The notes below the pieces were generated by a model. The model was not told where the DNA came from. It saw only the letters and a list, made by a program, of their open reading frames with translations, and did no database searches. A program made the translations under genes and the position numbers. Positions 41,301-45,840 of a DNA stretch of 60,255 nucleotides are shown here, piece by piece. The stretch comes from Polynucleobacter sp. UK-Kesae-W10 (GTDB taxonomy: Bacteria > Pseudomonadota > Gammaproteobacteria > Burkholderiales > Burkholderiaceae). The stretch spans positions 1 to 60,255 of the forward strand of contig NZ_JACVQB010000005.1 of NCBI RefSeq assembly GCF_018881575.1, read 5' to 3'. The number at the start of each line of letters is the position of its first letter. Positions within the stretch are counted from its first letter, which is position 1.

Positions 41301-42863
41301 GGTTTGCAGGCATCTGGTAACGACTTGAGAAACTACACCATTAGTTATGTTGATGGGGCTATAAACATTACGCCTTATCAGCTGTATGCAAACATTACTC
41401 CATCAGCTAAAACCTATAATGCCCAAACAGGCATATCTTCTGTTACTACTTTAAGTTCAGCGAACAACACCACACTGCCTAGTGATATAGCCAACATTTC
41501 TGGCTCATCTGTTATCAATACAAGTTCCGTGAATCCTGGTATTCAGACCATCTCATATGGTGGAACTACTCTATCTGCACTCAATGGCTCTCGGGTAGGT
41601 GATTACGAGGTTGCTGGCGCATTATTAATTAGCAATAGTTCTAACGGAGTAACTCCGAATTCTAATCCGATTGCACCACCAATACCTGACGCTAATGGTA
41701 CTGTGACGCCTTCTGTCATCCCGGGCGGTGCCATTGTTATTAATGCCGCTCCACTGACCATTACTGGCACAACAACTAGCGTAGTATTTAATAACACTAT
41801 CCAGACCAATCGCAATACATTTACCGTTGTCGGTTTGCAAGGTTCAGATAGCGTGACTAGCGTTTCTGGTCAAGGCTTTGGTTTACATGCTGGAACCTAT
41901 AGCGATAGCTTATCTAGCGCTCAAGGTACAGGATTGAGTAACTATGTTATCTCTTACGTTAACGGCGCCATAACAATTTCGCCGGCACCATTGATAGCAA
42001 ATGTTGTGCCGGGTACAAAAACTTTTGATGGTAATAATTCTTTATCAAGCATGACAACTTTATCTGGCGTGCTTAATGGTACAAACGTCTCAGGCTCAAC
42101 TAACTTTTTGCTTGCTGGCGTAAATCCTGGTAATCAGAAAATTATTAACCTTGGCACGGTACTAAGCGGGGTAAATGCAAGTGACTATGCAGTTTTTAAT
42201 ACTATTTATGGCCAGAATATAAACAATAGCATTAGTAACATTAACCCTAATGGCAACCCTATTGTTGGACCAAATAATGGTAATGGCTCCGAGGTAATTA
42301 TTAATGTGCTGCCATTGCCAAATATAAGTAATGACAACAATAATTCAAAGATAAATGAACTGCCGTATATGACCTTTAGTCAGTTACAGGTAGTAAATAA
42401 CAATGCTGGCTTCAAAGAGAGCGCCAACTCCTTCGCTATGAATGGCTTGGTGATTAGCCCGACTTATTTCTCTAAACCTGAGCCAATTTATGTCAGAGAT
42501 GCATCTTCTTTAACAGAGCATCTGTTGGTGATTGAGCCGCTTTCGAGTGGCGCATTTAGATTCCCAGTGCCAGATAAAACGGTTCAGGATTTGATTAATA
42601 ACTCTGGCAATGGCTTTAGTGGTGCCATTGCTCAAGGAGCTAGTGCAGGCGTTGTGAAGTTACTTTTATTGCCCAATGATTCGACAGTAGAGGCTAGCTT
42701 AGTCAGTGGCGAGCCATTGCCTGAGGGAATCCGTTTTAACGCCACTAACAAGACTTTCTTCATTGAGCAGCTATCTAAGGTTAATCTACCCATTGAGGTC
42801 AAATTAACCCTTAAAAATCAGTCTAAAGTGTTGGCTGAGAAGGTGATTCTGGTCACTAAATAA
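26328..42863 (+). CDS. Module 1 giant TpsA exoprotein, filamentous-haemagglutinin-like with MBG/YDG repeats
   Basis: A 5,511-residue exported protein. The signal peptide ends near S-F-A (residue 29). A TPS secretion domain follows to about residue 300, with N-x-N-Q-x-x-x-R-A-V-I-N-W and a variant N-N-N-G at 117-120 where N-P-N-G is usual. FHA-type beta-helical repeats extend to about 2,230, including G-N-W-I-T-D-P (about 423) and W-L-L-D-P (about 794). About 35 MBG/YDG-type Ig-like repeats of some 70-110 residues fill 2,240-5,310, with proline-rich linkers between late units. A non-repetitive C-terminal domain (about 5,343-5,511) ends the protein without a barrel, so surface anchoring must come from folding or the partner TpsB. 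The protein has almost no charged residues in the repeats and only about eight cysteines. Likely role: surface adhesion or aggregation. Confidence 0.92.
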   Translation: MKLNTYNPSFAICAITAGLALYGVSTSFAAPAANALPTGGQVVAGSASINTAGNTMNINQSSQRAVINWNSFDVGKNATVNFNQPNAQAATLNYVNSASKSMINGAVNANGQVIFVNNNGVVFGKNAEVNVGGMVATTMNVDSQKFMAGENNLTFTGNGSGAVVNKGRINGNNADSYIALMAPSVKNTGVITAMMSGKNAIALVAGEKVSLTFAGSQLVSVSVDASTVNALISNKLLIQTNGGQVIIAANAAQDLIGSTIKNTGQISASGISKVGGTVKLVADTVVQAGEVSANSDTANAGQVVISGNNVTLASGSKTTATGAANGGQILIGKTNINTAQSQVNARVVSVEQGALVDASSTQNGNGGTIAVWSKIATNVAGIFKANGGAISGNGGTVDTSSAGKVTYGKGLTVDTTAPNGKTGNWITDPLAIIIDSTAAGILSNALSTTNVTLDATVGSCSGIGACSLSASPLISFSAGTNVYSSNPNTSLTLNTAGGTINFDGTVAVGQVYAVAQTINVNGSLASTGGSNGNIYLAGASLNVLGSIGSNGSTQSSTNTGGSNATTRRNYGVNGALASDANTYTSNAGAINLLASGDINLVANSYISANGQNGGTINIVSTSGKVSANGVIDAIGKVGSGGQIAIVGKTQTDIIGALIAADGQAQGAIMSIGLINTNGSGSTLAPPATAPPAFTTQVNSIISSNSSIVSGNISIDSQTGISSSNGNIVVFGDQIQVNNSSFTVANGSIAIGREGYGQGALAAYTQVTNSTFSASQVETSGKALSVDGNTILASEWLLDPTSITINTGAAGGSTGGTLAAALINAGAVTVTTTDIQNAINAGTSVNLASTGAITQSAALTFTNNSATGATLTFASLSPTAKATISLGAITATGSNAVNVDVRGTGGNITVGGAINVTGTISLDNTYFNSTAAPNIYTAGAITSANISNATTGQGISMGGILTAANIKAKANAINITGVSNGNGAVNISSAITATSGDINIQALSTGANWYSLYTSGSAAFVANAGNINISGSSTSTTASGLDRIMFSNTGGIAASGNVTIAGNDASTIASGERGINITGGVNILAGGDLTLGGTGASSGVYAQNGGLLVAKTGNLTIQGASVDANGWAYVDTTKPSANTVAINGTALYLNVGTTSTTVSTGPVTGTFMGAQAGGSVNLWGSALQGVGIGTVGNITGGTVTLKGKTTGYSATSNNPGVWVQSGNVFSTTGAINIYGSQYGNTTGVNDAVYLTPTSMISAKTDINIAGYSSSSNMKGVNTSGALLAGGNINIGGQGGAGGVWVSSDPVYAGGNLNVQNAVLDTNNYAILASGAATATGSNAHGVMLTSGTTATTISTGPNTGTFTGLKVAGTATVNGTNNTTTGGGYGVWYGNGGGNYKAGTWNITASNGATTTSPAFLMNTGTLTSTVGGITLNASTNSTGAATPVIFSSSTMVPIVSAGGVNINATVTGTNQATVVNLGNSTITNASGDIAVTAMDATGGANTGITTSGAITQNANGGNVLFTSNNSISQTGTLTLAANTSGTPSNITYDTRTGNSTSAITTGALSVTAGSTFAINYTQEASGAALTLNNAISVPGTITLDNSWGGTNGATDHFISETNAGTYAGSGGINTVSLTAGSLGSGINIYGTSTATAVTIATAASLNSASGLNITGLSSSSSATDIMMSGVTSTVTGGNIAVTALMGPASSGGVTGIKSTGAWNLSSGVSALYKSNNCITVGFGPSVAANTSGHDVNIVYDTTLGNKLSVISVTNSPSFAAGSTAAVNYSQLASASNINTPTGTLSVSGNITFDNTYGCSGTGCTPTSGWFNSINANATNTAPAVGINVRGALISGSFGTQGITLRGTSTSGNAVSNNVYAFTSASGITIQGMGILSSAGTTNAVINSGAITNTGGAVKIYSVGNVTAGTINNSGLGNVEVTGGYGIAAGTTSFGTITGLGTVTNTGGGVASISMAQPSGATAGTGGVVEAAIGITNTNASTGSNIAYNLVGGVFAAPNSGTVNTVSYRTNAAQVTINCTICNFAGTYGSVTEASVGAYMAAHYTGGTVTSLFGVTTPTLSTALASIYASGTLNGADWRNVASSGIPGGGSATWTWLSSIPGAVVNITASTWTISPLAITISPVGNLSIVGTGQTWLAAAQAQGLTSSTPFAYNDAALAAAAGTSNSITTTNNTSTTVGTQFTASINSTNFGATATTYTGGTFSRNYTITYGTAQDKILAPSVALTLTQAGQIVLYSGSVQTIVPTYTITSGVLPAGDTITGFSQNSLTGTNVGVYTGSFSGATYTGTTPLTFTYQPGTLTINPAALNIAGATTSRVYSGAAQTNSTATITGLKGTDAITVTGYGSGTNVGSYIDNLAVSANAGTLLTNYIITKTNGAETITPATLTINGASVTNTYNGNLQSNSTFTPVGLKGSDTVTSVGGLTSGTNVGTYSSTLSNAQGVGLSNYSITYGSSSLTINPVSLTITQANTSATYTGTTQSFAPTYSLSTSLLGTDNITGFSTNTQAGTNSGTYTGTIGGVTGTGLSNYTISYVPGTLTISKANLAITQSSSTVTYNGSSQTSGISYTSSGLLGSDTLTGLSSNIGATGTNAGTYLGSFSGAQGTGLSNYTITYNPGTLSINKANLNVSGVNSTTTYNANSQSNLAANITGLQGTDSISITGYASGTNAGSYADNLVVAAVPGTSLSNYNLTQSNGFLSINKATLSLNSGASNIVTYNGQSQTAGYTLSGIKGTDASSLTITGAATGTNAGTYTSSLGVTGAPLSNYILTVNNGTLTINKAVATITGATTVNSYDASTQTNTYTTSGIVSSDVAHITVSGLASATHVADGTVPDQLSVSGSAATNYTFTINNGSIKLTPVNLLVSGANTSKVYNANTQTNSAATVTGLVGADTATVTGLSSGIHTGVYADNLSVTLAHQSDYNLTVTNGALTITPAIITVSGVTANNKIYDGTTSAVLNSSSATYSGLLSADAGNLSLNTSSLIGTFANKNVGTSKSVVVSGVALSGPSASDYQLAGGTTFNVTANITPATLNINGTSSTVTYNASAQSLGAANLSGLIAGDNVSINGGATATNAGTYNSSYTLVGADAGNYTAVSNNPTLTINPASLVIAANNAQKFITQNDPTLSSVVSGLKGSDTLASIGLTTSNSRAAGESANTYAITPTGATSTSNYAVSYVPGVLTITPAGVAVVTMADATTTYGTAATLTGVGSANSSGTSNSVSKVQYATTSGSGVIVSTLTTSDNGITWNDTASGRLTISPVTSGVSVLSHVGSYTNGVTATTSGTSLSNGNFSSVQVIGGILNVIPANLTITGGNTTVTYNAATQTNTATPTFGGAKNGDTFSVQGVASGRNANTYVDNLNGAVGLGNGNASDYNITYVNGSLVIGKATATLNGATGGRTYTASAQTNTGATVNGLLGNDASNITISGQASGTSAGSYTGSLSASGSAAANYNFVAGTADTLVIHPASITIVGKNNSYSYNGLVQNNSGAIVSGLLGADSVSSAGISISGYAAATHVSQGSVADNLSATISSGNYTVASVQQGSLSITPVAITVTGNTASYVYNGNAQTNTFTTTGLVANDRVVVSGLASATHVVQGTVADNLSVAFASGTQAADYIVPTIANGGIVNGALFITPASAAITGATTTKIYNGAGQTNTYLVSGMVGSNSVTAVGSGVATHVADGTVLDSLVAVAGPNTSLSDYNISVNNGSIKVTAAPLTINGNSSSTIYNASNQTNSYTVSGLRGTDTATTAGLSVSGLALGKNAGSYNDNLTASVSNADYSISATNNGSITITKASAAIVGNTTINAYNSSLQTNTYTTSGFLGSDLAGITVSGSATGTHAGSYADILSASGSVLANYNVTYTNGLITVTPATLTVVGVNNTAMYNGSAQTNSGATVTGYKGSDTGVLTGYAVATHVSQGKVNDSLEVTLSNPGDYTLNITNGSLTLTTAPLTIQGATTTNQYNGAAQKNTYSVTGLLGSDLVTATGSATATHVSTGTVSDNLSAVASGSTQLSDYAITTNNGSIALTPVSIIANITPASKTYNAGTNLSSTTSLTGLLPIDAGNITGSSTISMTGANAGSQGIAYSGTTLSASGSSQASDYVVSGALLVNNGNNGVTPNTAPVTPPSPDSHGSVTPTVIPGGGIVVNKAILSITGDTNSAVFDNTSHVNTYQVSGIQNGDAVSGVSGLASGLHVNGGLPYADALSNATGSGLSNYTITYINGSLTITPASLTAVAIPDKFIYNGSSATQNISSTTVLTGLIVGTSATGSTSLSTTGGNAGSQTIINNGTTLSGVNAGDYIVISSIISNNGASGSANNQVTPNGNTSGNQGGTIVIAQAPLTIQGATTSLAYDSTSHANTYSVTGLLGSDTVTTTGSGVATHVAQGIVPDALLVTAGGQTLLSNYAVTVNNGSIQITPKSITATVTPNLKTYDGTTSLVSTTQLVGVLPADTLTGSSTINLTGSSAGVQGINYSGTILSGANGTQASDYSVTGMILASANGNQVTPNITPIAPPTSNGSGTVTPVVIPGGSIVINSAPITISGAVTSEAFNNTTFTNTYTITGTLYGSDVITSVTGSAIGLHVNRDSGGNVIAYSDNLAAQGSGLSNYAITYVNGGLTITPGQLTAVAIPNQTAYNGSSVAQSINSTTTLSGVIPGTNVSGITSLSISSGSAGLQTLVNNGTTLSGSNAGDYNITSSVVANNGASGSANNQVTPNGNTSGNQGGTIVIAKAPLTIYADNQASFVTQNTNLLTVSPAIGLLGSDTVTGATLSTVVNSSSNAGNYPINISGATGTGLSNYAITYVPGTYTVVPVGQLLINTGNTTTVYGTTATFLMPTVSYMNSAHQVISNLNGTSVTNNGVTTYTFNDGAGTTVSFNLAPNTSGNTSGSGNIPASNYGLVAQNFQKTGSNLTSTIAAVNGNLAVTPLAVTIAATPASYVYSGQMQVGAYTAPGLLSADDVVVGGLASGVHVGTYSSGLQASGNDLRNYTISYVDGAINITPYQLYANITPSAKTYNAQTGISSVTTLSSANNTTLPSDIANISGSSVINTSSVNPGIQTISYGGTTLSALNGSRVGDYEVAGALLISNSSNGVTPNSNPIAPPIPDANGTVTPSVIPGGAIVINAAPLTITGTTTSVVFNNTIQTNRNTFTVVGLQGSDSVTSVSGQGFGLHAGTYSDSLSSAQGTGLSNYVISYVNGAITISPAPLIANVVPGTKTFDGNNSLSSMTTLSGVLNGTNVSGSTNFLLAGVNPGNQKIINLGTVLSGVNASDYAVFNTIYGQNINNSISNINPNGNPIVGPNNGNGSEVIINVLPLPNISNDNNNSKINELPYMTFSQLQVVNNNAGFKESANSFAMNGLVISPTYFSKPEPIYVRDASSLTEHLLVIEPLSSGAFRFPVPDKTVQDLINNSGNGFSGAIAQGASAGVVKLLLLPNDSTVEASLVSGEPLPEGIRFNATNKTFFIEQLSKVNLPIEVKLTLKNQSKVLAEKVILVTK
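33050..42290 (+). repeat. Array of about 35 MBG/YDG-type domain repeats in TpsA1
   Basis: I counted about 35 units by their opening Y-N-G/Y-N-A/Y-D-G-x-x-Q-T-N signature, spaced about 210-330 bases. A typical unit reads: strand, Y-N-G-x-x-Q-T-N, x-G-L-x-G-x-D, G-T-N-A-G-x-Y, L-S-N-Y, then P-G-T-L-T-I-x-x-A leading into the next unit. The DNA copies have drifted, so the array is old or under purifying selection rather than freshly amplified. From about 38,470 the array alternates N-G-type and Y-D-G-type units joined by V-T-P-N linkers. Confidence 0.85.
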
Positions 42864-42885
42864 AGCTCACGTTTGAGCTTTATTT
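42858..42885 (+). terminator. Terminator-like hairpin at the end of tpsA1
   Basis: AAATAAAGCTCA (42858-42869), a CGTT loop and TGAGCTTTATTT (42874-42885) form a perfect 12-bp stem that begins inside the last codons and includes the stop codon. Its T-rich 3' side fits a Rho-independent terminator, although the stem is not very GC-rich. Confidence 0.65.
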
Positions 42886-42893
42886 GCCAGGGG

Positions 42894-43088
42894 ATGTCCT
42901 TGACCCAAGAATTCATTTCTGAGCCCTTAGTCAATCAAATTTGCGTTGATAAGGAAGGCAAAAGCGTGGTCATTAAGCGCGTTTTCATGCCCAACCTTGA
43001 TGGGGTCTCGGTAGTCGAGTTTAAGTACGTCAAAACCGCCCAAAAAGGGCTAATCCCGCTAGATGAATTTAAGAGGAAGTTTTCTTAA
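42894..43088 (+). CDS. Small hypothetical protein (64 aa)
   Basis: I take ATG 42894; a longer version from TTG 42873 would begin inside the terminator hairpin. The 64-residue product has no signal peptide or membrane helix. It is rich in Val, Lys and acidic residues and looks like a small mixed beta/alpha domain (I-C-V-D-K-E-G-K-S-V-V-I-K-R-V-F, then V-V-E-F-K-Y-V-K, ending in K-R-K-F-S). I do not recognise a family. It lies in the gap between the two tps modules and may be unrelated to either. Confidence 0.4.
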   Translation: MSLTQEFISEPLVNQICVDKEGKSVVIKRVFMPNLDGVSVVEFKYVKTAQKGLIPLDEFKRKFS

Positions 43089-43526
43089 AGTCCTCCTTGG
43101 GAAAAAGTATTTTTTAGGCTGAAATCCCTTGGTTTTCGAGGCGATTTTCATAACCCATTGATTTTTAAGGATTACCCAGTTCAATCACGGGTATCCAGAG
43201 TTCAATCCTTAGAAAACTCCAACAAATAGTTCAATGGGTAGTTGGGCAGTTAAGGCAGCCCAACTTCAGGCGCGCATAGCCTATTGAGATGGGCAAACCT
43301 GATTAACTGGGTTTCTTATCATTTAGCGAGTATCAAAATTTCGCTCATTTTGGGACGGGGTTCACATAAACTCAAGGAACAATGAATGAGATTCAATCGC
43401 CCCTGCCCATGGAATTGGAAGTAAAAAAAGTCTAGAGGTGGACAAAAAAAGACACCCCTTGCAATAGCGCGGGTTAAGTTATGGTGCCTGGAGGTAAAGG
43501 GGTGCACAAATCTTTCTTATAAAGCC
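43089..43526. other. Intergenic region with nested inverted repeats and AGTTCAAT iterons
   Basis: No convincing gene lies here. It contains three direct copies of AGTTCAAT (43178-43185, 43199-43206, 43228-43235). A 9-bp inverted repeat ACCCATTGA/TCAATGGGT (43153-43161, 43231-43239) encloses them. There is also an inner TAAGGATT/AATCCTTA pair, a GTTGGGC/GCCCAAC hairpin (43241-43264) and a CACCCCTT/AAGGGGTG pair (43453-43460, 43497-43504). Bases 43201-43224 match 22190-22213 at 21 of 24 positions. Together this resembles a regulator-binding or structured-RNA region, or the remnant of a small repeated element at the module boundary. Confidence 0.45.
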
Positions 43527-43535
43527 TTGGATGAA

Positions 43536-44117
43536 ATGTTTTTGGGCAAAGATCCTAAGGAAGTTTTTTTTGAGCCCCCTAAAGCATTTGAAAAAATATG
43601 GCGAAGTGGAATATATCCTCGGGACGCTAGACATAGAAGAGGTCTTGAAGAGCTGGTTGAGGCTGTAGAGACGCATCCTGATTGTCGGGGTACCTCGATT
43701 GTTTTTAATTCCAGGCTTTGGGACTTGTTTGAGCTGAACTCAATTAGTGAAGCAGAGGTGCTTAAGCGAATTGATGAGGTATTTCTAGAGCATCAAGTGA
43801 AACGACACCCCCTCCCGCAGATTGAAAGCTGGCGTTACGGAAGAAATCCCGAGATAGATGTTCGGCATCCAGTAAGCCCATTGGAGATGCTAGGTTTACA
43901 GGCAGCAAATTTAAACAAAATTACTTGGATGTATCTGACAATACTTTTCTATTTTTTTGTTAAAACAACAATAGTAGCCAGATCTGAGCGGGTTCTTAAG
44001 ATATACGCCGATTCATTAAAAGACTACTTTAATGAGAGGCTAGGGATTTTCGGCAAAGAATGCTTTGCCGATGCGCTTAAGAAAATCGAAGATATTAAGG
44101 TAATTCGTATTTTTTAG
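43536..44117 (+). CDS. Hypothetical protein (about 193 aa) between the two modules
   Basis: A predicted 193-residue protein from ATG 43536 (or three residues longer from TTG 43527). It is largely hydrophilic with one hydrophobic stretch at about residues 130-148 (M-Y-L-T-I-L-F-Y-F-F-V) that may be a membrane helix, preceded by an Arg/His/Pro-rich part. The C-terminus is helical and charged. I cannot assign a family or function. It has no counterpart before module 1, so it is either an insertion between the duplicated modules or an accessory gene of module 2. Confidence 0.5.
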   Translation: MFLGKDPKEVFFEPPKAFEKIWRSGIYPRDARHRRGLEELVEAVETHPDCRGTSIVFNSRLWDLFELNSISEAEVLKRIDEVFLEHQVKRHPLPQIESWRYGRNPEIDVRHPVSPLEMLGLQAANLNKITWMYLTILFYFFVKTTIVARSERVLKIYADSLKDYFNERLGIFGKECFADALKKIEDIKVIRIF

Positions 44118-44238
44118 GCGCCATGAGCCCTCTTGTTCCATGGTTCATATCTCTGGCTGCTCCATAACCCCTTCGTATTTTCCGCCACCCCAATCTCAAT
44201 TGATTAAGCCAATCCCTCATAAATTAATTCTTGAGATA

Positions 44239-44250
44239 TAGAATGCTTAT
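44239..44250 (+). promoter_or_regulatory. TAGAATGCT element upstream of the module 2 kinase
   Basis: TAGAATGCT at 44239-44247, followed three bases later by ATG at 44251, has the same sequence and spacing as the element in front of the module 1 kinase. It could be a -10 region giving a near-leaderless transcript; no good -35 hexamer is visible, so activation by a regulator would be expected. Confidence 0.38.
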
Positions 44251-44286
44251 ATGAAAGATTCCATGGCCCCCGCAAACAAGTATTAA
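44251..44286 (+). promoter_or_regulatory. Upstream 11-codon ORF abutting the module 2 kinase start
   Basis: ATG 44251 opens a reading frame of 11 codons (M-K-D-S-M-A-P-A-N-K-Y) ending in TAA at 44284-44286, directly followed by the kinase ATG at 44287 in the same frame. The kinase start has no Shine-Dalgarno sequence, so reinitiation after this short ORF is a plausible way to translate it. Confidence 0.4.
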
Positions 44287-45774
44287 ATGAACGTAACCTT
44301 ATTTTCAATTTTTATGTTGATAGCTGGAGGGATTTTATTTCCCCTTCTCATGTTTGCCCCTTTGTTAATTAAGGCGCCAAAAAATCAACCCACTCTCATA
44401 TTTTTGGCATTTAATTCTGCTGCATTAATGTGTGCTTTCGCAGTGCTTTACAAGCTTTTTTCCGGGGAGAATTTTGCTCTACCTCAGCAGAGAGAAATAT
44501 TTTTTGAATTAGTAATTTATCTGATTTTTTGTTTAATGCCATTATTCATTAGGTCAACTCGAAAGCGGGTTTCTAGTGGCTGCTTCGTGATATCCCTGAC
44601 CTTATTTGCAGTCACATCTCTCCTTTTAACTATTCCTTTACTTAACGAAAAGGCTTATCTCTATTTAGTGACTGAGCTGACAACTTTATATATTGCTATA
44701 GATCCTATTCGGGTTCTGATACCCATCATTTGGTGTTCTTATGAGGCAACTAAAAAAGATCGTACTCACCCAAACTTTCTTATGAGTTTTATTCAAAATA
44801 CCTTGTCAATTTTTATTCTGCTCTTGGTTGCTTGGTTGGTGTATATCGAGTTCTATCTTTTAAGCCCTGAATTGATTGATCAGCTGGGACTTATTGGCTA
44901 CAAAGATTATGGCCAATTGTTTCCCATCAAGTTTTTTCATATCGGTATAGTTAGTATTTTGATAATCATCCTGGATGCTTATTGGGCTCAAAACTATACG
45001 TTGTCAGCTATAGATGAGCATGAGAACCAAGCTAGAATTGCCAAGCTTCTGATAGAAAAGGATCAACTAATTCAGGACTTATCGAATAAAAATGCCTTGG
45101 TTGAAACGGGAGCCCTCTCAGCGGGATTGGCTCATGAGCTCAATCAATTTTTGGCGCGGATTCAGATGAATAGCGATGAAGCGCTTGCGCACATAAATCG
45201 CCCTGGAACTGAGTTAGAGGATCTGAAGCCTTACCTTAAGAATACTTTGACAGCAAATCACTCGGCCGCCAATCTAATCATTAGTTTGAAGAAGTTATTT
45301 CAGGCGGGCAAACTGGAATCTGTATCGGTTGATCTAGATGCCTTAGTTTTCGATATTGCCTCGCTTTATGAAGATCGGGCGAGAAAATCCAGAATTCAAA
45401 TTAAATTGAATTTACAAGCCAATGCATCGTTTATGGTTTGGGATTCTTTGATGCGGCAAGCAATTGCTAACTTGATTGCAAATGCAATTGATGCACTTGA
45501 TATTGTCGATAGAAGCAATAAGGAGATTCAAATTCAAAGTAGCCTAGATGCATATGGTCGATATTGCTTAGAGATTGCAGATAATGGTTTGGGTATTGAT
45601 CCAGCACAGGCAGAAAGGTTGTTCAGTCTATTTTCCAGTGATAAACCATCTGGGACGGGTATTGGTCTTTGGCTTTCAAGTTATATAGTGCAGCGCCATC
45701 AAGGCACCTTAGAGTTTAAGAATCTCCCAAACCGCGAGGGGGTTTCATTCTTCATTACTATTGCGCCGGCATAA
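44287..45774 (+). CDS. Module 2 membrane sensor histidine kinase
   Basis: A 495-residue kinase with the same plan as that of module 1. Six to seven hydrophobic helices lie in residues 1-240, then a coiled linker, the H-box G-L-A-H-E-L-N-Q with His283, and an ATPase core with L-I-A-N-A-I-D-A-L, A-D-N-G-L-G-I-D and G-T-G-I-G-L-W-L-S. The phrase T-G-A-L-S-A-x-L-A-H-E-L-N-Q is shared almost word for word with the first kinase, whereas the membrane parts have diverged strongly, suggesting different signals. No receiver domain is present; its regulator lies 206 bases downstream behind a separate hairpin and regulatory region. Confidence 0.88.
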   Translation: MNVTLFSIFMLIAGGILFPLLMFAPLLIKAPKNQPTLIFLAFNSAALMCAFAVLYKLFSGENFALPQQREIFFELVIYLIFCLMPLFIRSTRKRVSSGCFVISLTLFAVTSLLLTIPLLNEKAYLYLVTELTTLYIAIDPIRVLIPIIWCSYEATKKDRTHPNFLMSFIQNTLSIFILLLVAWLVYIEFYLLSPELIDQLGLIGYKDYGQLFPIKFFHIGIVSILIIILDAYWAQNYTLSAIDEHENQARIAKLLIEKDQLIQDLSNKNALVETGALSAGLAHELNQFLARIQMNSDEALAHINRPGTELEDLKPYLKNTLTANHSAANLIISLKKLFQAGKLESVSVDLDALVFDIASLYEDRARKSRIQIKLNLQANASFMVWDSLMRQAIANLIANAIDALDIVDRSNKEIQIQSSLDAYGRYCLEIADNGLGIDPAQAERLFSLFSSDKPSGTGIGLWLSSYIVQRHQGTLEFKNLPNREGVSFFITIAPA

Positions 45775-45815
45775 ACATCTTCTGCGCAAATTTTTTTATC
45801 GATTTCATTGCTTTC

Positions 45816-45835
45816 CCTACCTTAGGTGGGATTTT
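45816..45835 (+). terminator. Probable terminator after the module 2 kinase
   Basis: CCTACC (45816-45821), a TTA loop and GGTGGG (45825-45830) pair with one T-G wobble and are followed by ATTTT. It would limit read-through from the kinase into its regulator, unlike module 1 where the two genes are only 25 bases apart. Confidence 0.5.
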
Positions 45836-45840
45836 CAATT

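Noticed and set aside
33000..42300. Regularly spaced repeats that might suggest a CRISPR array or satellite DNA
   Set aside because: The repeats are protein-coding in one continuous frame, 210-330 bases long and degenerate; there are no short identical repeats with unique spacers.
43453..43504. Possible tRNA or tRNA fragment (paired CACCCCTT/AAGGGGTG arms near a GGTGCCTGGAGG stretch)
   Set aside because: No anticodon arm, no T-loop consensus and no 3' acceptor pattern could be fitted on either strand.
44251..45774. Extending the module 2 kinase to ATG 44251
   Set aside because: An in-frame TAA at 44284-44286 separates that ATG from the kinase, so it is a separate short ORF.
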